Source: Sphingobacteriia bacterium (lineage in GTDB: Bacteria; Bacteroidota; Bacteroidia; NS11-12g; UBA955). From it: DNA of 15,772 nucleotides. Position 1 is the stretch's first letter. Every line of letters begins with the position of its first letter. Positions 7,847 to 15,772 of the stretch are shown here, piece by piece. The stretch lies in assembly GCA_021151535.1 (NCBI GenBank), contig JAGKXC010000084.1:1-15772 (forward strand). The letters run 5' to 3'. The position numbers and the translations under genes were made by a program. The notes below the pieces were generated by a model, which did not search any database, had not been told where the DNA came from, and worked only from the letters and a program-made list of their open reading frames with translations.

Positions 7847-7876
7847 TTGACATAGGTTGATTTATTTGCGTATATT
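7847..7876 (+). promoter_or_regulatory. Possible promoter of dnaE (TTGACA / TATATT)
   Basis: TTGACA at 7847-7852 and TATATT at 7871-7876 are separated by 18 bases, close to the general sigma-70 layout. Bacteroidota main promoters usually look different (TTTG and TAnnTTTG), so the match may be accidental. If real, the start site would fall inside the palindrome at 7877-7896. Confidence 0.3.
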
Positions 7877-7896
7877 ATTGACAAATTTTTGTCAAT
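7877..7896. promoter_or_regulatory. Perfect 20-bp palindrome, candidate operator of dnaE
   Basis: ATTGACAAA (7877-7885) and TTTGTCAAT (7888-7896) are exact inverted copies with a TT centre. The element sits 44 bases before the dnaE ATG, immediately after a TATATT hexamer, and has no T-tract of terminator type. A perfect 9+2+9 dyad in a promoter is what a dimeric repressor binds. Because the gene encodes an accessory-type polymerase, an SOS-type repressor (LexA or S24/XRE-like) is a reasonable guess, but the site does not match a LexA box that I know. Confidence 0.55.
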
Positions 7897-7940
7897 TTAT
7901 TTAACAATTTTATTCCGCATTCAACCCATCGCCCTATACC

Positions 7941-10900
7941 ATGATTCTCCACTTCCACTCCTACTTCAGCTTGCGATACGGATTAATTAGTCCGGAAGAA
8001 ATTGTACAACGCTGCGACGCTGAAGCCATCTCCCTAGGATTTCCCCTGCCCATTTTGCTGGCCGATATCAACAACGTAAGCGGCGTACCCAACTTCTTAA
8101 GGGCATGTAAAAATAGCCAACATCTACTGCCATTGGTTGGCGTAGACGTGCGAAATGGCGATGATTGCCTGTACCTGCTCATCTCTTGTAGCAACAACGG
8201 ATTTGCCCAAATGAACCAATTTTTGAGCGAACACCTCACCGCCCATAAACCATTTCCCCAAAAACCGCCCCACCTGGAAGAAGTAAAAGTAATCCTCCAT
8301 TACCTTCCCGGTAAAGAGATTCCCCAAACCCAAACGAATCAAGCCATCGCCATAGAACCCCAATTTTTATCTTCTTGGCGATTGAACAAAAACCTGCAAC
8401 AACAACATTGTATTGCCTGGCATACCACCACTTTTCGCGATGATGTAGACTTTGAAACCCATCAATTGCTGCGTTGTATCGATCATAACTGCCTGCGAAG
8501 CAAGTTGCCGCCGGAGGCTACCGCCAAACAATATCAGCGGTGGACGGATGTGCGGCATTTACTGCAAAAAACCGCAGCCCACCCTCTGCTTACCCAACAG
8601 GCATTGGCGTGGACGCAAGGCTGTAGCTGGCAATTTGAATGGGGCGTACAACAAAACAAACGTTCGTTTACGGGCGATGCCGACGATGATTTTCGGATGA
8701 TGCGGGAACTCGCCTGGGAGGGATTGCACTACCGATACCCAAAATATACCTACAGAGAAACCCAACGCTTGGAAAAAGAAATGCAACTGATTTATGAGTT
8801 GGGATTTACCGCGTATTTTTTAATTAACTGGGATATCTGTAGGTTTGCCCGCGAACAAGGCTACTTCTATGTTGGCCGAGGCAGTGGCGCCAATTCCATG
8901 GTGGCTTTTTGTTTGCGGATTACCGATGTAGATCCGATTGATTTGGATTTGTATTTTGAGCGATTTATCAATCCCCACAGAACCAGTCCTCCGGATTTCG
9001 ATTTGGATTTTTCATGGCAAGATCGCGACAATGTAACGGCTTATATTCTCAACAAATACAAGGCCCATGGTGCCGCGCTGTTGGCCACTTACAATACATT
9101 TCAAACCAATGCGGTGGTGAGGGAGCTGGGCAAGGTATTTGGCTTGCCCAAGGCAGAAATTGATGCGTTGTTAGACAAACCTTCTTACTACAGCGCGGCA
9201 TTGTTTGAGTCGTTTGCGCCCGCCCGCAACGATGTGTATTCGCAGCCGGGAATTGGGCATGGGATTCGGCAAAGGCGATTGGGGCGATCCACCCAAGTGG
9301 CAGAAAGTGCGCAGGAATACAAAGAATCCATGTACGCCGAACTGCTGATGCACGCCCACAGGATCCACAACTTACCCAACCATTTGAGCATTCACGTGGG
9401 CGGAATATTGATTCCGGAAAAACCTATCGCCCATTTCTCTGCTTTGCATTTACCGCCAAAAGGCTTTCCCATTGTGCAATTTAGCATGTTGGAGGCAGAA
9501 GATTTGGGACTGGCGAAGTTTGATATCCTTTCACAACGCGGATTAGGCCATATCAAAGATGCTGTAATTTACATCCAAGAAAACCAGCAAATAACGATAG
9601 ATCCTCACCAAATTGAGCAATTCAAGCAAGACAAACGCATTGAAAGACTGATACATACGGGCCACACCACCGGCTGCTTCTATGTGGAAAGTCCGGCCAT
9701 GCGACAGCTACTCAGGAAACTGCAATGCAAGGATTATCTCACATTGGTGGCAGCAAGCAGCGTGATCCGGCCAGGTGTGGCCCGCAGCGGAATGATGCGC
9801 ACCTTTATTGAGCGCCACATGCAACCCGAAAAACGCAAGGAAGCACACCCCGTTTTATGGCAATTGATGCCAGAAACCTATGGCATCATGGTGTATCAGG
9901 AAGATGTAATCAAGGTGGCGCATCATTTTGCCGGTTTGGGATTGGCAGAAAGCGATGTATTGCGGCGGGGCATGAGCGGCAAGTTTCGAAGTCGCGACGA
10001 GTTTCTCAAAGTAAAAGAGAAGTTTGTGGTATCGGCAAAGGAAAAGGGTCATCCGATGGATTTGATTGAGGAGGTATGGCATCAGATTGAGAGTTTTGCG
10101 GGCTACAGTTTTGCCAAAGGGCACAGCGCCAGTTATGCGGTGGAGAGTTACCAGAGTTTGTTTCTGAAGGCGTACTACCCTTTGGAATTCTACACCGCGG
10201 TAATCAACAATTTCGGGGGATTTTACAGAACTGAATTTTACGTACATGCGGCCCGAAAGAGCGGTGCCATCATTGAAGCACCTTGTGTAAACCACAGCCA
10301 TCTCCTAACCCGCATACAACAGCAAACCCTTTGGTTGGGAATGGGTTTGGTAGACAGTTTGGAGACCAAAATGTGCGAGAGACTCATTGCCGAACGCAAC
10401 GCCAACGGCCCTTTCCAATCGCTCCAAGATTTCAAACAACGCGTAGAACCGGGGTTGGAGCAAATGAAACTACTAATCCAAATTGGGGCATTTCGCGGGT
10501 TTCAATTGCCCAGAAAAGCATTGATGTGGGAAGCACATGCGTTGTACAGCAACAAAAAAGCGGCGTTACCCACACCCAAGTTGTTCAAAGAGGAAACCAA
10601 AACCTACCAACTCCCCCAATTGGAGGATTCTTGGTTGGAGATTGCGCACGACCAAATCAATCTGCTGGGGTTTCCGCTTTGCAGTCCGTTTCACTTAATC
10701 AACAACCCCATTTACAAGGAAAACAATGCGCCGCAATTCCCGTTTGACCACAGTTATCTATCGCCGGTAAGAAACCAACATCTGCGGCAATTGCTGGGCA
10801 AACGTGTGGTAATGGAAGGCTATTTGGTTACGGTAAAACCTACCCGCACCATCGGCGGAAAAGAAATGAATTTTGGCACTTGGCTGGATGCCGATGGTCA

Positions 10901-11066
10901 CTATTTCGATACCATCCATTTTCCTCCATCTGTTCAAGCCTATCCTTTTCGAGGCCGTGGGGTGTACCGCCTTTGGGGAATGGTTACCGAAGATTTCGGC
11001 GTGTACAATATTGAAATTAGCAGGCAAGAAAAAATCCCTTATCAATCCGACCCACGTTATGAGTAG
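7941..11066 (+). CDS. dnaE: DNA polymerase III alpha subunit, short DnaE2-type
   Basis: The 1041-residue C-family replicative-type polymerase adds dNTPs to primer ends. The order is: N-terminal PHP domain with HxH at residues 4 and 6; the palm, with GRGSGAN at 312-318, the catalytic Asp pair in PDFDLDF (D352 and D354) and a third Asp, D528, in AKFDILSQRG; thumb and fingers; a helix-hairpin-helix-like region near FQSLQDFKQRVEPGLEQMK; and a C-terminal OB-fold (KRVVMEGYLVTV to VYNIEI). The length is below the about 1150-1200 or more of the main DnaE1 and suits DnaE2/ImuC-type accessory polymerases used in translesion synthesis. The extra C-terminal tau-binding part seems absent. The ATG at 7941 is favoured because the PHP motif begins at residue 4. 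No imuB/dinB partner lies next to it. A perfect palindrome precedes it. The polymerase family is certain; the DnaE2 subtype is inferred. Confidence 0.93.
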   Translation: MILHFHSYFSLRYGLISPEEIVQRCDAEAISLGFPLPILLADINNVSGVPNFLRACKNSQHLLPLVGVDVRNGDDCLYLLISCSNNGFAQMNQFLSEHLTAHKPFPQKPPHLEEVKVILHYLPGKEIPQTQTNQAIAIEPQFLSSWRLNKNLQQQHCIAWHTTTFRDDVDFETHQLLRCIDHNCLRSKLPPEATAKQYQRWTDVRHLLQKTAAHPLLTQQALAWTQGCSWQFEWGVQQNKRSFTGDADDDFRMMRELAWEGLHYRYPKYTYRETQRLEKEMQLIYELGFTAYFLINWDICRFAREQGYFYVGRGSGANSMVAFCLRITDVDPIDLDLYFERFINPHRTSPPDFDLDFSWQDRDNVTAYILNKYKAHGAALLATYNTFQTNAVVRELGKVFGLPKAEIDALLDKPSYYSAALFESFAPARNDVYSQPGIGHGIRQRRLGRSTQVAESAQEYKESMYAELLMHAHRIHNLPNHLSIHVGGILIPEKPIAHFSALHLPPKGFPIVQFSMLEAEDLGLAKFDILSQRGLGHIKDAVIYIQENQQITIDPHQIEQFKQDKRIERLIHTGHTTGCFYVESPAMRQLLRKLQCKDYLTLVAASSVIRPGVARSGMMRTFIERHMQPEKRKEAHPVLWQLMPETYGIMVYQEDVIKVAHHFAGLGLAESDVLRRGMSGKFRSRDEFLKVKEKFVVSAKEKGHPMDLIEEVWHQIESFAGYSFAKGHSASYAVESYQSLFLKAYYPLEFYTAVINNFGGFYRTEFYVHAARKSGAIIEAPCVNHSHLLTRIQQQTLWLGMGLVDSLETKMCERLIAERNANGPFQSLQDFKQRVEPGLEQMKLLIQIGAFRGFQLPRKALMWEAHALYSNKKAALPTPKLFKEETKTYQLPQLEDSWLEIAHDQINLLGFPLCSPFHLINNPIYKENNAPQFPFDHSYLSPVRNQHLRQLLGKRVVMEGYLVTVKPTRTIGGKEMNFGTWLDADGHYFDTIHFPPSVQAYPFRGRGVYRLWGMVTEDFGVYNIEISRQEKIPYQSDPRYE

Positions 11067-11080
11067 AGAGATAAGGGATT
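11033..11080. terminator. Stem-loop spanning the dnaE stop codon (possible terminator)
   Basis: AATCCCTTATC (11033-11043, last dnaE codons) and GATAAGGGATT (11070-11080) form a perfect 11-bp stem with a 26-base loop that contains the TAG at 11064-11066. No run of T follows, so it is not a classical intrinsic terminator. Its position between convergent genes suggests a transcript-end structure. Confidence 0.3.
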
Positions 11081-11156
11081 ACAGTAACTTTATAAGAAAA
11101 ACTTCTCTTCCCCGGGCACCCACCTAAAGATGGATAGGAGAAATGAAATTCAAGGA

Positions 11157-11660
11157 TTAGTGGTGGTGATGTCCACCTGGGCCATGTACATGTCCGTGAT
11201 CCAACTCTTCTGAAGTAGCTTCACGCACAGACATAACTTTACCAGTGAAGGTAAGTGCTTGACCAGCAAGGGGGTGATTAAAATCCATGGTAACGGTGTT
11301 ATCATCGAAAGATACAACCTTACCATCCAAAGGATTACCTTCTTGGTCTTGCATTGGCAACATAGCACCAACTTCTAACAAATCTTCTGGGATATCATCG
11401 CCCTGAAATACAGAACGGGGCAAGTTGATGATCCAATTTGAATCGTGGTTGCCATAACCTTCTTCAGCAGAAAGTGAGAAAGTGAAGCCTTCGCCCACTT
11501 TTAAACCGTTCAAGTTTTCGTCGAAAGCAGGTAATGTTTGACCGATGCCGTGGATAAACATCAATGGGTTTGATTCTTCAGCGAAATCGGCAACTTCACC
11601 GTTGCTCAAAGTTAGCGTGTAAGAAACGCCAACAACACAATTTGGGGCAATTGATTGCAT
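11157..11660 (-). CDS. slyD: FKBP-type peptidyl-prolyl isomerase, SlyD-like
   Basis: The 167-residue cytoplasmic prolyl cis-trans isomerase and chaperone has no signal peptide. The FKBP core is seen in VVGVSYTLTLSNGEV, then PLMFIHGIGQTLPAFDENL and LKVGEGFTFSLSAEEGYG (about 50-70). The insert-in-flap domain follows (about 72-125, including NLPRSVF and GAMLPMQDQEG), and the FKBP fold is completed by VTMDFNHPLAGQALTFTGKV. The C-terminal tail is His-rich (His 155, 157, 159 and 164-167), as in SlyD proteins that bind nickel, cobalt or other metals; in E. coli SlyD helps hydrogenase nickel insertion. No nickel-enzyme gene is nearby. The tail lacks the many Cys residues of E. coli SlyD. The gene is convergent with dnaE (90 bp between stops) and divergent from ligA. 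Confidence 0.92.
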   Translation of the reverse strand: MQSIAPNCVVGVSYTLTLSNGEVADFAEESNPLMFIHGIGQTLPAFDENLNGLKVGEGFTFSLSAEEGYGNHDSNWIINLPRSVFQGDDIPEDLLEVGAMLPMQDQEGNPLDGKVVSFDDNTVTMDFNHPLAGQALTFTGKVMSVREATSEELDHGHVHGPGGHHHH

Positions 11661-11800
11661 AGTAAATGAAAATAGGAATGCAAGTTACAACCGATAGCCG
11701 GGGTAGCCAAATAAATGGCCGCAAAACGAGGAAATTGTGAATAAATATCCGGGCAACAAAACCATAAAAACGGGCGTACAAGCTTAAATTGCCTACGATT

Positions 11801-13801
11801 ATGAGTGTTGACATTCAGCAGCAGATGGCCCAACTCACCAAGGAGTTGAAGGAGCACAACTACCGTTATTATGTATTGGCGGAGCCAAGCATTTCCGATC
11901 AAGAATTCGACCTCAAGCTCAAGCAATTGGAGCATTGGGAGCAGCAATATCCGATGTTTGCCGATCCGCACTCTCCCACCCAACAAGTGGGCGGCGGGTT
12001 GTTAGACGAATTCAAAACGGTGCCACACAAGCGCAGAATGTTATCCTTGGGCAACACCTATTCCGAAGAAGAATTATTAGAATTCAACGAAAGGGTATGC
12101 AAATCTTTGGGGGTAGATTCGGTAGAATATGTATGCGAGCTCAAAATTGACGGCCTAGCCATTTCCCTCTTTTACGAAAACGGGAAACTCGTACAAGCGG
12201 TAACCCGGGGCGATGGTTTTCAGGGTGATGATGTAACCGAAAATGTACGAACAATCCGCAGTGTAACGCCCGTTTTGCAAGGCAATTTCCCCGCAGAATT
12301 TGAAATCAGGGGAGAAATTTTCATGCACAGAAAGGGATTTGAGCGTTTGAATGAGCAACGCGCTGCACAGGGCGAAGCGCTTTACGCCAACCCCAGGAAC
12401 GTAGCTTCCGGATCATTGAAAATCAAAGATCCACAGGAAGTTGCCAAACGTCCGCTGGATATCACTTTATACCATTTTTTATCAGACAGCAATCCATTTG
12501 CTACGCATTCAGCATCTTTGGATGCGGCGCATGGTTGGGGTTTAAAAACTCCCAACAATAGCAAGCTATGTAAGAACATCCAAGAGGTTTTTGATTTTCT
12601 AAAACACTGGGATGAGGCCAGAAAGGGATTGGGTTACGATACGGATGGTGTGGTAATTAAGGTCAACAACTTACAATACCAGCAGGAATTGGGCTTCACG
12701 GCCAAGGTTCCGCGTTGGGCGATTGCTTATAAATTCCAAACGGAGACTGCGTGTACGGAGCTGTTGGGGATTACGTACCAAGTAGGCAGAACGGGAGCCA
12801 TCACCCCAGTGGCGGAGTTGGATCCGGTTTCCTTATTGGGAACCACGGTAAAACGCGCTAGCTTACACAATGCCAATGAGATAGACAGGCTGGGCGTAGG
12901 CATTGGCGATTGGGTATTTGTAGAAAAAGGCGGAGAAATTATTCCCAAAATTGTGGGGGTTGATTTTTCTAGGAGGAAGCCTGGGATCAGTCAGGTGGAA
13001 TACATTCAAGAATGTCCGGAATGCGGCACGCCGCTGGTTAGGCAAGAGGGGGAAGCCCAGCATTATTGTCCGAATTCAGAAGCTTGCGCGCCCCAGGTGA
13101 TTGGCAAGATTGAGCATTTTGTGGCGCGCAAGGCCATGGATATCCAAAGCATTGGCAGCGAGATGGCCGAAGCCTTGTACCGCAATAACTTGGTAAATCG
13201 CATCCCCGATTTATACGATTTACAACTGGATCAAATTCTAGCGATGGACAGAATGGGCCAAAAGTCTGCTCAGAACATCATCGAAGGGATAGCCGCCAGC
13301 AAAACACAATCTTTTGAGCGGGTTTTGTTTGGATTGGGAATTCGCTATGTAGGCGAAACGGTTGCCAAAAAACTGGCAGCCGCCCTTGGCAATATTCAAA
13401 ATATCATGAACGCCTCCATGGAAGAGCTCACTGCTATAGATGAAATTGGCGACCGTATCGCTGAATCCCTGATTCAGCATTTCCAATCCGAACAAAACCG
13501 CTCCGACATAGACCGTCTGCTGGCGGCAGGATTGATAATGAAGGCCGCAGAAAAGTTGAGTTTGGGTGATTCGCTAAAAGGTAAAATACTGGTTATTTCT
13601 GGCGTATTTGCCAAACACGATCGCGATGAAATCAAAGCCATTATCGAAGCCCATGGCGGCAAAGTGGGTGCAGGCGTTACCGGAAAAACTGATTTCTTGG
13701 TGGCAGGTGATGGCATCGGCCCATCAAAACTTGAAAAAGCCCAAAAACTCAACATCCCTATTATTGGTGAAGATGATTTGTTGCAAATGATAGAAATTTA
13801 A
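11801..13801 (+). CDS. ligA: NAD-dependent DNA ligase
   Basis: The 666-residue enzyme seals nicks in duplex DNA during replication and repair using NAD+. Domain Ia (HNYRYYVLAEPSISDQEFD, about 20-38) binds NMN. The adenylation domain has the active-site Lys in CELKIDGLA (K115) plus LSLGNTYSEEEL. The OB-fold follows (VGRTGAITPVAELDPV), then a four-Cys zinc finger (C405, C408, C423, C429), then helix-hairpin-helix repeats and a C-terminal BRCT domain (about 590-666, GKTDFLVAGDGIGPSKLEKA). Length and residue spacing match E. coli LigA closely. I chose the ATG at 11801 over a TTG at 11789, which would add four residues, because the ATG start lines up with the family N-terminus. It is divergent from slyD across 140 bp, and a DUF6913-like gene follows after 66 bp. 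Confidence 0.97.
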   Translation: MSVDIQQQMAQLTKELKEHNYRYYVLAEPSISDQEFDLKLKQLEHWEQQYPMFADPHSPTQQVGGGLLDEFKTVPHKRRMLSLGNTYSEEELLEFNERVCKSLGVDSVEYVCELKIDGLAISLFYENGKLVQAVTRGDGFQGDDVTENVRTIRSVTPVLQGNFPAEFEIRGEIFMHRKGFERLNEQRAAQGEALYANPRNVASGSLKIKDPQEVAKRPLDITLYHFLSDSNPFATHSASLDAAHGWGLKTPNNSKLCKNIQEVFDFLKHWDEARKGLGYDTDGVVIKVNNLQYQQELGFTAKVPRWAIAYKFQTETACTELLGITYQVGRTGAITPVAELDPVSLLGTTVKRASLHNANEIDRLGVGIGDWVFVEKGGEIIPKIVGVDFSRRKPGISQVEYIQECPECGTPLVRQEGEAQHYCPNSEACAPQVIGKIEHFVARKAMDIQSIGSEMAEALYRNNLVNRIPDLYDLQLDQILAMDRMGQKSAQNIIEGIAASKTQSFERVLFGLGIRYVGETVAKKLAAALGNIQNIMNASMEELTAIDEIGDRIAESLIQHFQSEQNRSDIDRLLAAGLIMKAAEKLSLGDSLKGKILVISGVFAKHDRDEIKAIIEAHGGKVGAGVTGKTDFLVAGDGIGPSKLEKAQKLNIPIIGEDDLLQMIEI

Positions 13802-13867
13802 ACCTAATTTCACCCAACTAATTCAAGAAACCATCGCCATTTACCACAAAACCAATCGCCCGAAAAA

Positions 13868-14428
13868 ATGACTGCAAATCCCGGATTGATAGCCAATGTG
13901 ATTCAAAAAATGCACAAGCGCAAATCGAAATCTTTCGAACGCCTGCAATTTGCCCCAAACTACCAGAAATCCAAGCGATTCCTTTTACTTTGGAACAACA
14001 ATCTTACCGAATCCAATAAGCGATTGGTTCAACAATTCATCCAAGAATTGTTGCAAGACGGCAAAGAAGTTACCCGCATGATTTTCTTTGATGTGAAGAA
14101 AAAAGAAGAAACACCTTTGGTGCCCGAATCCAACACGTTTCACACCGGAAAATGGGATTTTGACCGATTGAAATTCCCCAAAGACGATGGACTTAAAAAC
14201 CTTTTGAGAAAAGATTACGATTTTGTTATCTCTTTAGACACTGAAAACAATTGGTATCTGTTGGGCATGGCCGGAATCGCCAAATCAGCTTGTAGATTCG
14301 GACTCACCACCACCGCTCAGCACAACCAAACCGGCGTATTCGATATCCTTTTGAAACAAGATACTGCGAACCCCGACTTGAATTTGTACCTTTGTGACGT
14401 TAAAGCAACTTTGAAAAAATTAGGATGA
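13868..14428 (+). CDS. DUF6913-like hypothetical protein
   Basis: The 186-residue protein has no signal peptide and no membrane segment. It has a basic N-terminus (MHKRKSKSFERL), a hydrophobic strand RFLLLWNN, a helix (LVQQFIQELLQDGKEV), a second strand MIFFDVKKKEE, a mid-region FHTGKWDFDRLKFP, and then YDFVISLDTENNWYLLGMAGIAKSACRFG. I read this as the Bacteroidota family DUF6913, whose function is unknown to me. The alternating strands and helices suggest a small alpha/beta fold. Its TGA stop overlaps the dapA ATG (ATGA at 14425-14428), so the two are likely translationally coupled. The position between ligA and dapA is one I recall from other Bacteroidota but cannot verify here. The start could also be a Met about 14 residues further in. 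Confidence 0.7.
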   Translation: MTANPGLIANVIQKMHKRKSKSFERLQFAPNYQKSKRFLLLWNNNLTESNKRLVQQFIQELLQDGKEVTRMIFFDVKKKEETPLVPESNTFHTGKWDFDRLKFPKDDGLKNLLRKDYDFVISLDTENNWYLLGMAGIAKSACRFGLTTTAQHNQTGVFDILLKQDTANPDLNLYLCDVKATLKKLG

Positions 14429-15300
14429 AAGAGCTCATTGGAACTGGAACCGCGTTGATTACTCCTTTTAAAAAGGATTTAAGCATTGATTTCAACGCTT
14501 TAGGAAGGATTGTGGAGCATCAAATTGCCAATGGAACCAACTACTTTGTGGTTTTGGGAACTACGGGCGAAAGCGCAACTTTAACCAAAGATGAGCAGAA
14601 ACAAGTTATAGCTGCCATTAAAGAAGCCAACAACAACAGATTACCATTGGTTTTGGGCATTGGCGGCAACAACACCGCCGCAGTTTCAGACGCTTTCACA
14701 CAAACAGACTTGAACGGCTTTTGCGCCATCCTTTCTGTAAGTCCTTACTACAACAAACCCAACCAAGAAGGCATTTACCACCACTACAAAGCATTGAGCG
14801 AAGTGAGTAAATTGCCCATCATTTTATACAACGTTCCTGGCAGAACGGGCAGCAACATGACAGCCCAAACCCAGTTGCGTTTGGCGGAATTACCCAACGT
14901 TATAGCCACCAAAGAAGCGTCTGGAAATATGGAACAGGTAATGTCGATCTTGGCCAACAAACCCGACGATTTCTTGGTTATCAGCGGAGATGACGCACTT
15001 ACTTTCCCCATGATGGCATGCGGCGCAAGTGGGGTTATTTCGGTAATCAACCACGCATATACCAAAACTTTCAGCAGTATGGTAAAAGCAGCTTTGGCAG
15101 GCAATTTTGCTGAAGCCCGAGCCCTGCATGAAAAAACGCTTGAAGGCAGCATCGCCATTTTCGCAGATGGAAGCCCGGGTGGCATCAAAACCATGTTAAA
15201 TGAAATGGGATTATGCGAAACCAACGTTCGCCCACCTTTGTGGCAAGTAAATTCACAGGTAGACGCAAACCTCAGAAAATTGGCTCAATTGGGCTTATAA
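14425..15300 (+). CDS. dapA: 4-hydroxy-tetrahydrodipicolinate synthase
   Basis: The 291-residue cytoplasmic TIM-barrel enzyme condenses pyruvate with aspartate semialdehyde, the first committed step to diaminopimelate and lysine. Key residues are visible: Thr46-Thr47 in LGTTGESATL, Tyr109 in SPYYNKPNQEG, Tyr135 and Arg140 in YNVPGRTG, and the Schiff-base Lys163 in ATKEASGN. All are offset by two from E. coli DapA. ISGDDALTFPMMACGASGVISV matches the family's later conserved block. The length is normal. The ATG overlaps the stop of the upstream DUF6913-like gene by four bases. ruvB begins 38 bp downstream on the same strand, possibly in the same transcript. Confidence 0.97.
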   Translation: MKELIGTGTALITPFKKDLSIDFNALGRIVEHQIANGTNYFVVLGTTGESATLTKDEQKQVIAAIKEANNNRLPLVLGIGGNNTAAVSDAFTQTDLNGFCAILSVSPYYNKPNQEGIYHHYKALSEVSKLPIILYNVPGRTGSNMTAQTQLRLAELPNVIATKEASGNMEQVMSILANKPDDFLVISGDDALTFPMMACGASGVISVINHAYTKTFSSMVKAALAGNFAEARALHEKTLEGSIAIFADGSPGGIKTMLNEMGLCETNVRPPLWQVNSQVDANLRKLAQLGL

Positions 15301-15338
15301 CAAGAAATTCCAAACCGCAATAAAGCAGCAAATCGCCC

Positions 15339-15772
15339 ATGAATCCCAATCTCAATCCAGACGCAAATGGAATGAATCATCTCGATCGAGATATCGAGCG
15401 CGTTCTTCGGCCTGCCGAGTTTGGCGATTTTGCCGGTCAGCCAGCCATCGTAGACAACCTCACCGTTTTTGTACAAGCGGCGAAACAACGCGATGAAGCC
15501 TTAGACCACGTTTTGCTTCATGGACCTCCAGGATTGGGTAAAACCACCCTTTCCCATATTGTGGCCAATGCCATGGGAAGCTCCATGAAAATTACCTCAG
15601 GCCCCGTGCTCGAAAAACCCGGTGATTTGGCGGGATTGTTAACCAACTTACAAAAAGGCGATGTACTTTTCATCGACGAAATCCATAGATTAAGTCCTGT
15701 TGTGGAGGAATACCTCTATTCCGCCATGGAAGACTATCGCATTGATATCATGATCGATACAGGGCCAAATGC
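15339..15772 (+). CDS. ruvB: Holliday junction DNA helicase RuvB (5' part, runs off the window)
   Basis: The first 144 codons of RuvB are present; the frame is open to the window end. RuvB is the hexameric AAA+ motor that drives branch migration of Holliday junctions with RuvA. Visible are the family N-terminus (RDIERVLRPAEFGDFAGQ), Walker A GPPGLGKTT at 62-70, Walker B LFIDEIHRLSP (D113, E114) and the following VEEYLYSAMEDYRIDIMI, which is highly typical. The ATG at 15339 gives a slightly long N-terminus; an in-frame ATG at 15372 is an alternative. No break or odd residue is seen in the visible part. Confidence 0.95.
   Translation, partial: MNPNLNPDANGMNHLDRDIERVLRPAEFGDFAGQPAIVDNLTVFVQAAKQRDEALDHVLLHGPPGLGKTTLSHIVANAMGSSMKITSGPVLEKPGDLAGLLTNLQKGDVLFIDEIHRLSPVVEEYLYSAMEDYRIDIMIDTGPN

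Noticed and set aside
9855..10301. 148-residue minus-strand open frame inside dnaE
   Set aside because: dnaE is continuous and conserved across this span; the antisense product has no recognisable motif.
11096..11138. Minus-strand terminator after slyD
   Set aside because: The TTTCTC / GAGAA pairing before GTTTTT is short and interrupted, too weak to list as a feature.
11160..11200. His-rich C-terminus of slyD as an engineered His tag or vector remnant
   Set aside because: Natural SlyD proteins end in His-rich metal-binding tails, and the surrounding sequence is ordinary chromosome.
11789..11800. TTG start for ligA
   Set aside because: The ATG at 11801 gives the usual N-terminus; the extra four residues have no support.
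1..15772. CRISPR array, tRNA/rRNA, insertion sequence or integrated element
   Set aside because: No spaced direct repeats, no tRNA-like cloverleaf, no transposase or integrase motifs and no terminal repeats were seen.

Overview
The window comes from a member of the Bacteroidota, probably environmental and of moderate GC content. Three things suggest this. There is a type IX secretion (T9SS) type B sorting domain on a large surface protein. There are Bacteroidota-typical families (DUF7948-like N-terminus, DUF5723-like beta-barrel protein, DUF6913-like protein). Translation starts generally lack a purine-rich Shine-Dalgarno, and one gene has a TAnnTTTG-type -7 box just upstream of its ATG.

Layout. 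Bases 1-129 are AT-rich upstream sequence with no convincing gene. Bases 130-3425 (+) encode a secreted, T9SS-sorted surface protein. It is split by a single-base frameshift near 844-855 into a DUF7948-like N-terminal piece and a C-terminal piece. The C-terminal piece holds five gap-free 51-residue Cys repeats, a PKD-like segment and the sorting domain. Four bases away and convergent is a two-gene minus-strand unit: a TolC-type outer-membrane channel (6322-4829) followed by a MacA/HlyD-type periplasmic adaptor (4806-3430). No inner-membrane pump gene is in the window. Further upstream on the minus strand is a DUF5723-like outer-membrane barrel protein (7703-6468).

From 7941 the plus strand carries a short, DnaE2-type C-family DNA polymerase alpha subunit. 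Its 237-bp divergent upstream region contains a perfect 20-bp palindrome beside a possible promoter, a good candidate operator. It converges on slyD (minus, 11660-11157), a metal-binding FKBP prolyl isomerase with a His-rich tail. Divergent from slyD is a same-strand housekeeping run: ligA (NAD-dependent DNA ligase), a DUF6913-like gene, dapA (lysine/diaminopimelate synthesis; its ATG overlaps the preceding TGA), and the 5' part of ruvB, which runs off the window end.

No rRNA, tRNA, CRISPR array, insertion sequence or integrase was found. DNA maintenance is a recurrent theme (dnaE2-type polymerase, ligA, ruvB), but these genes are not one operon. The most interesting points are the palindromic operator at the accessory polymerase, the frameshifted surface protein with exact-period Cys repeats, and a Gly/Ser tract inserted in its sorting domain.
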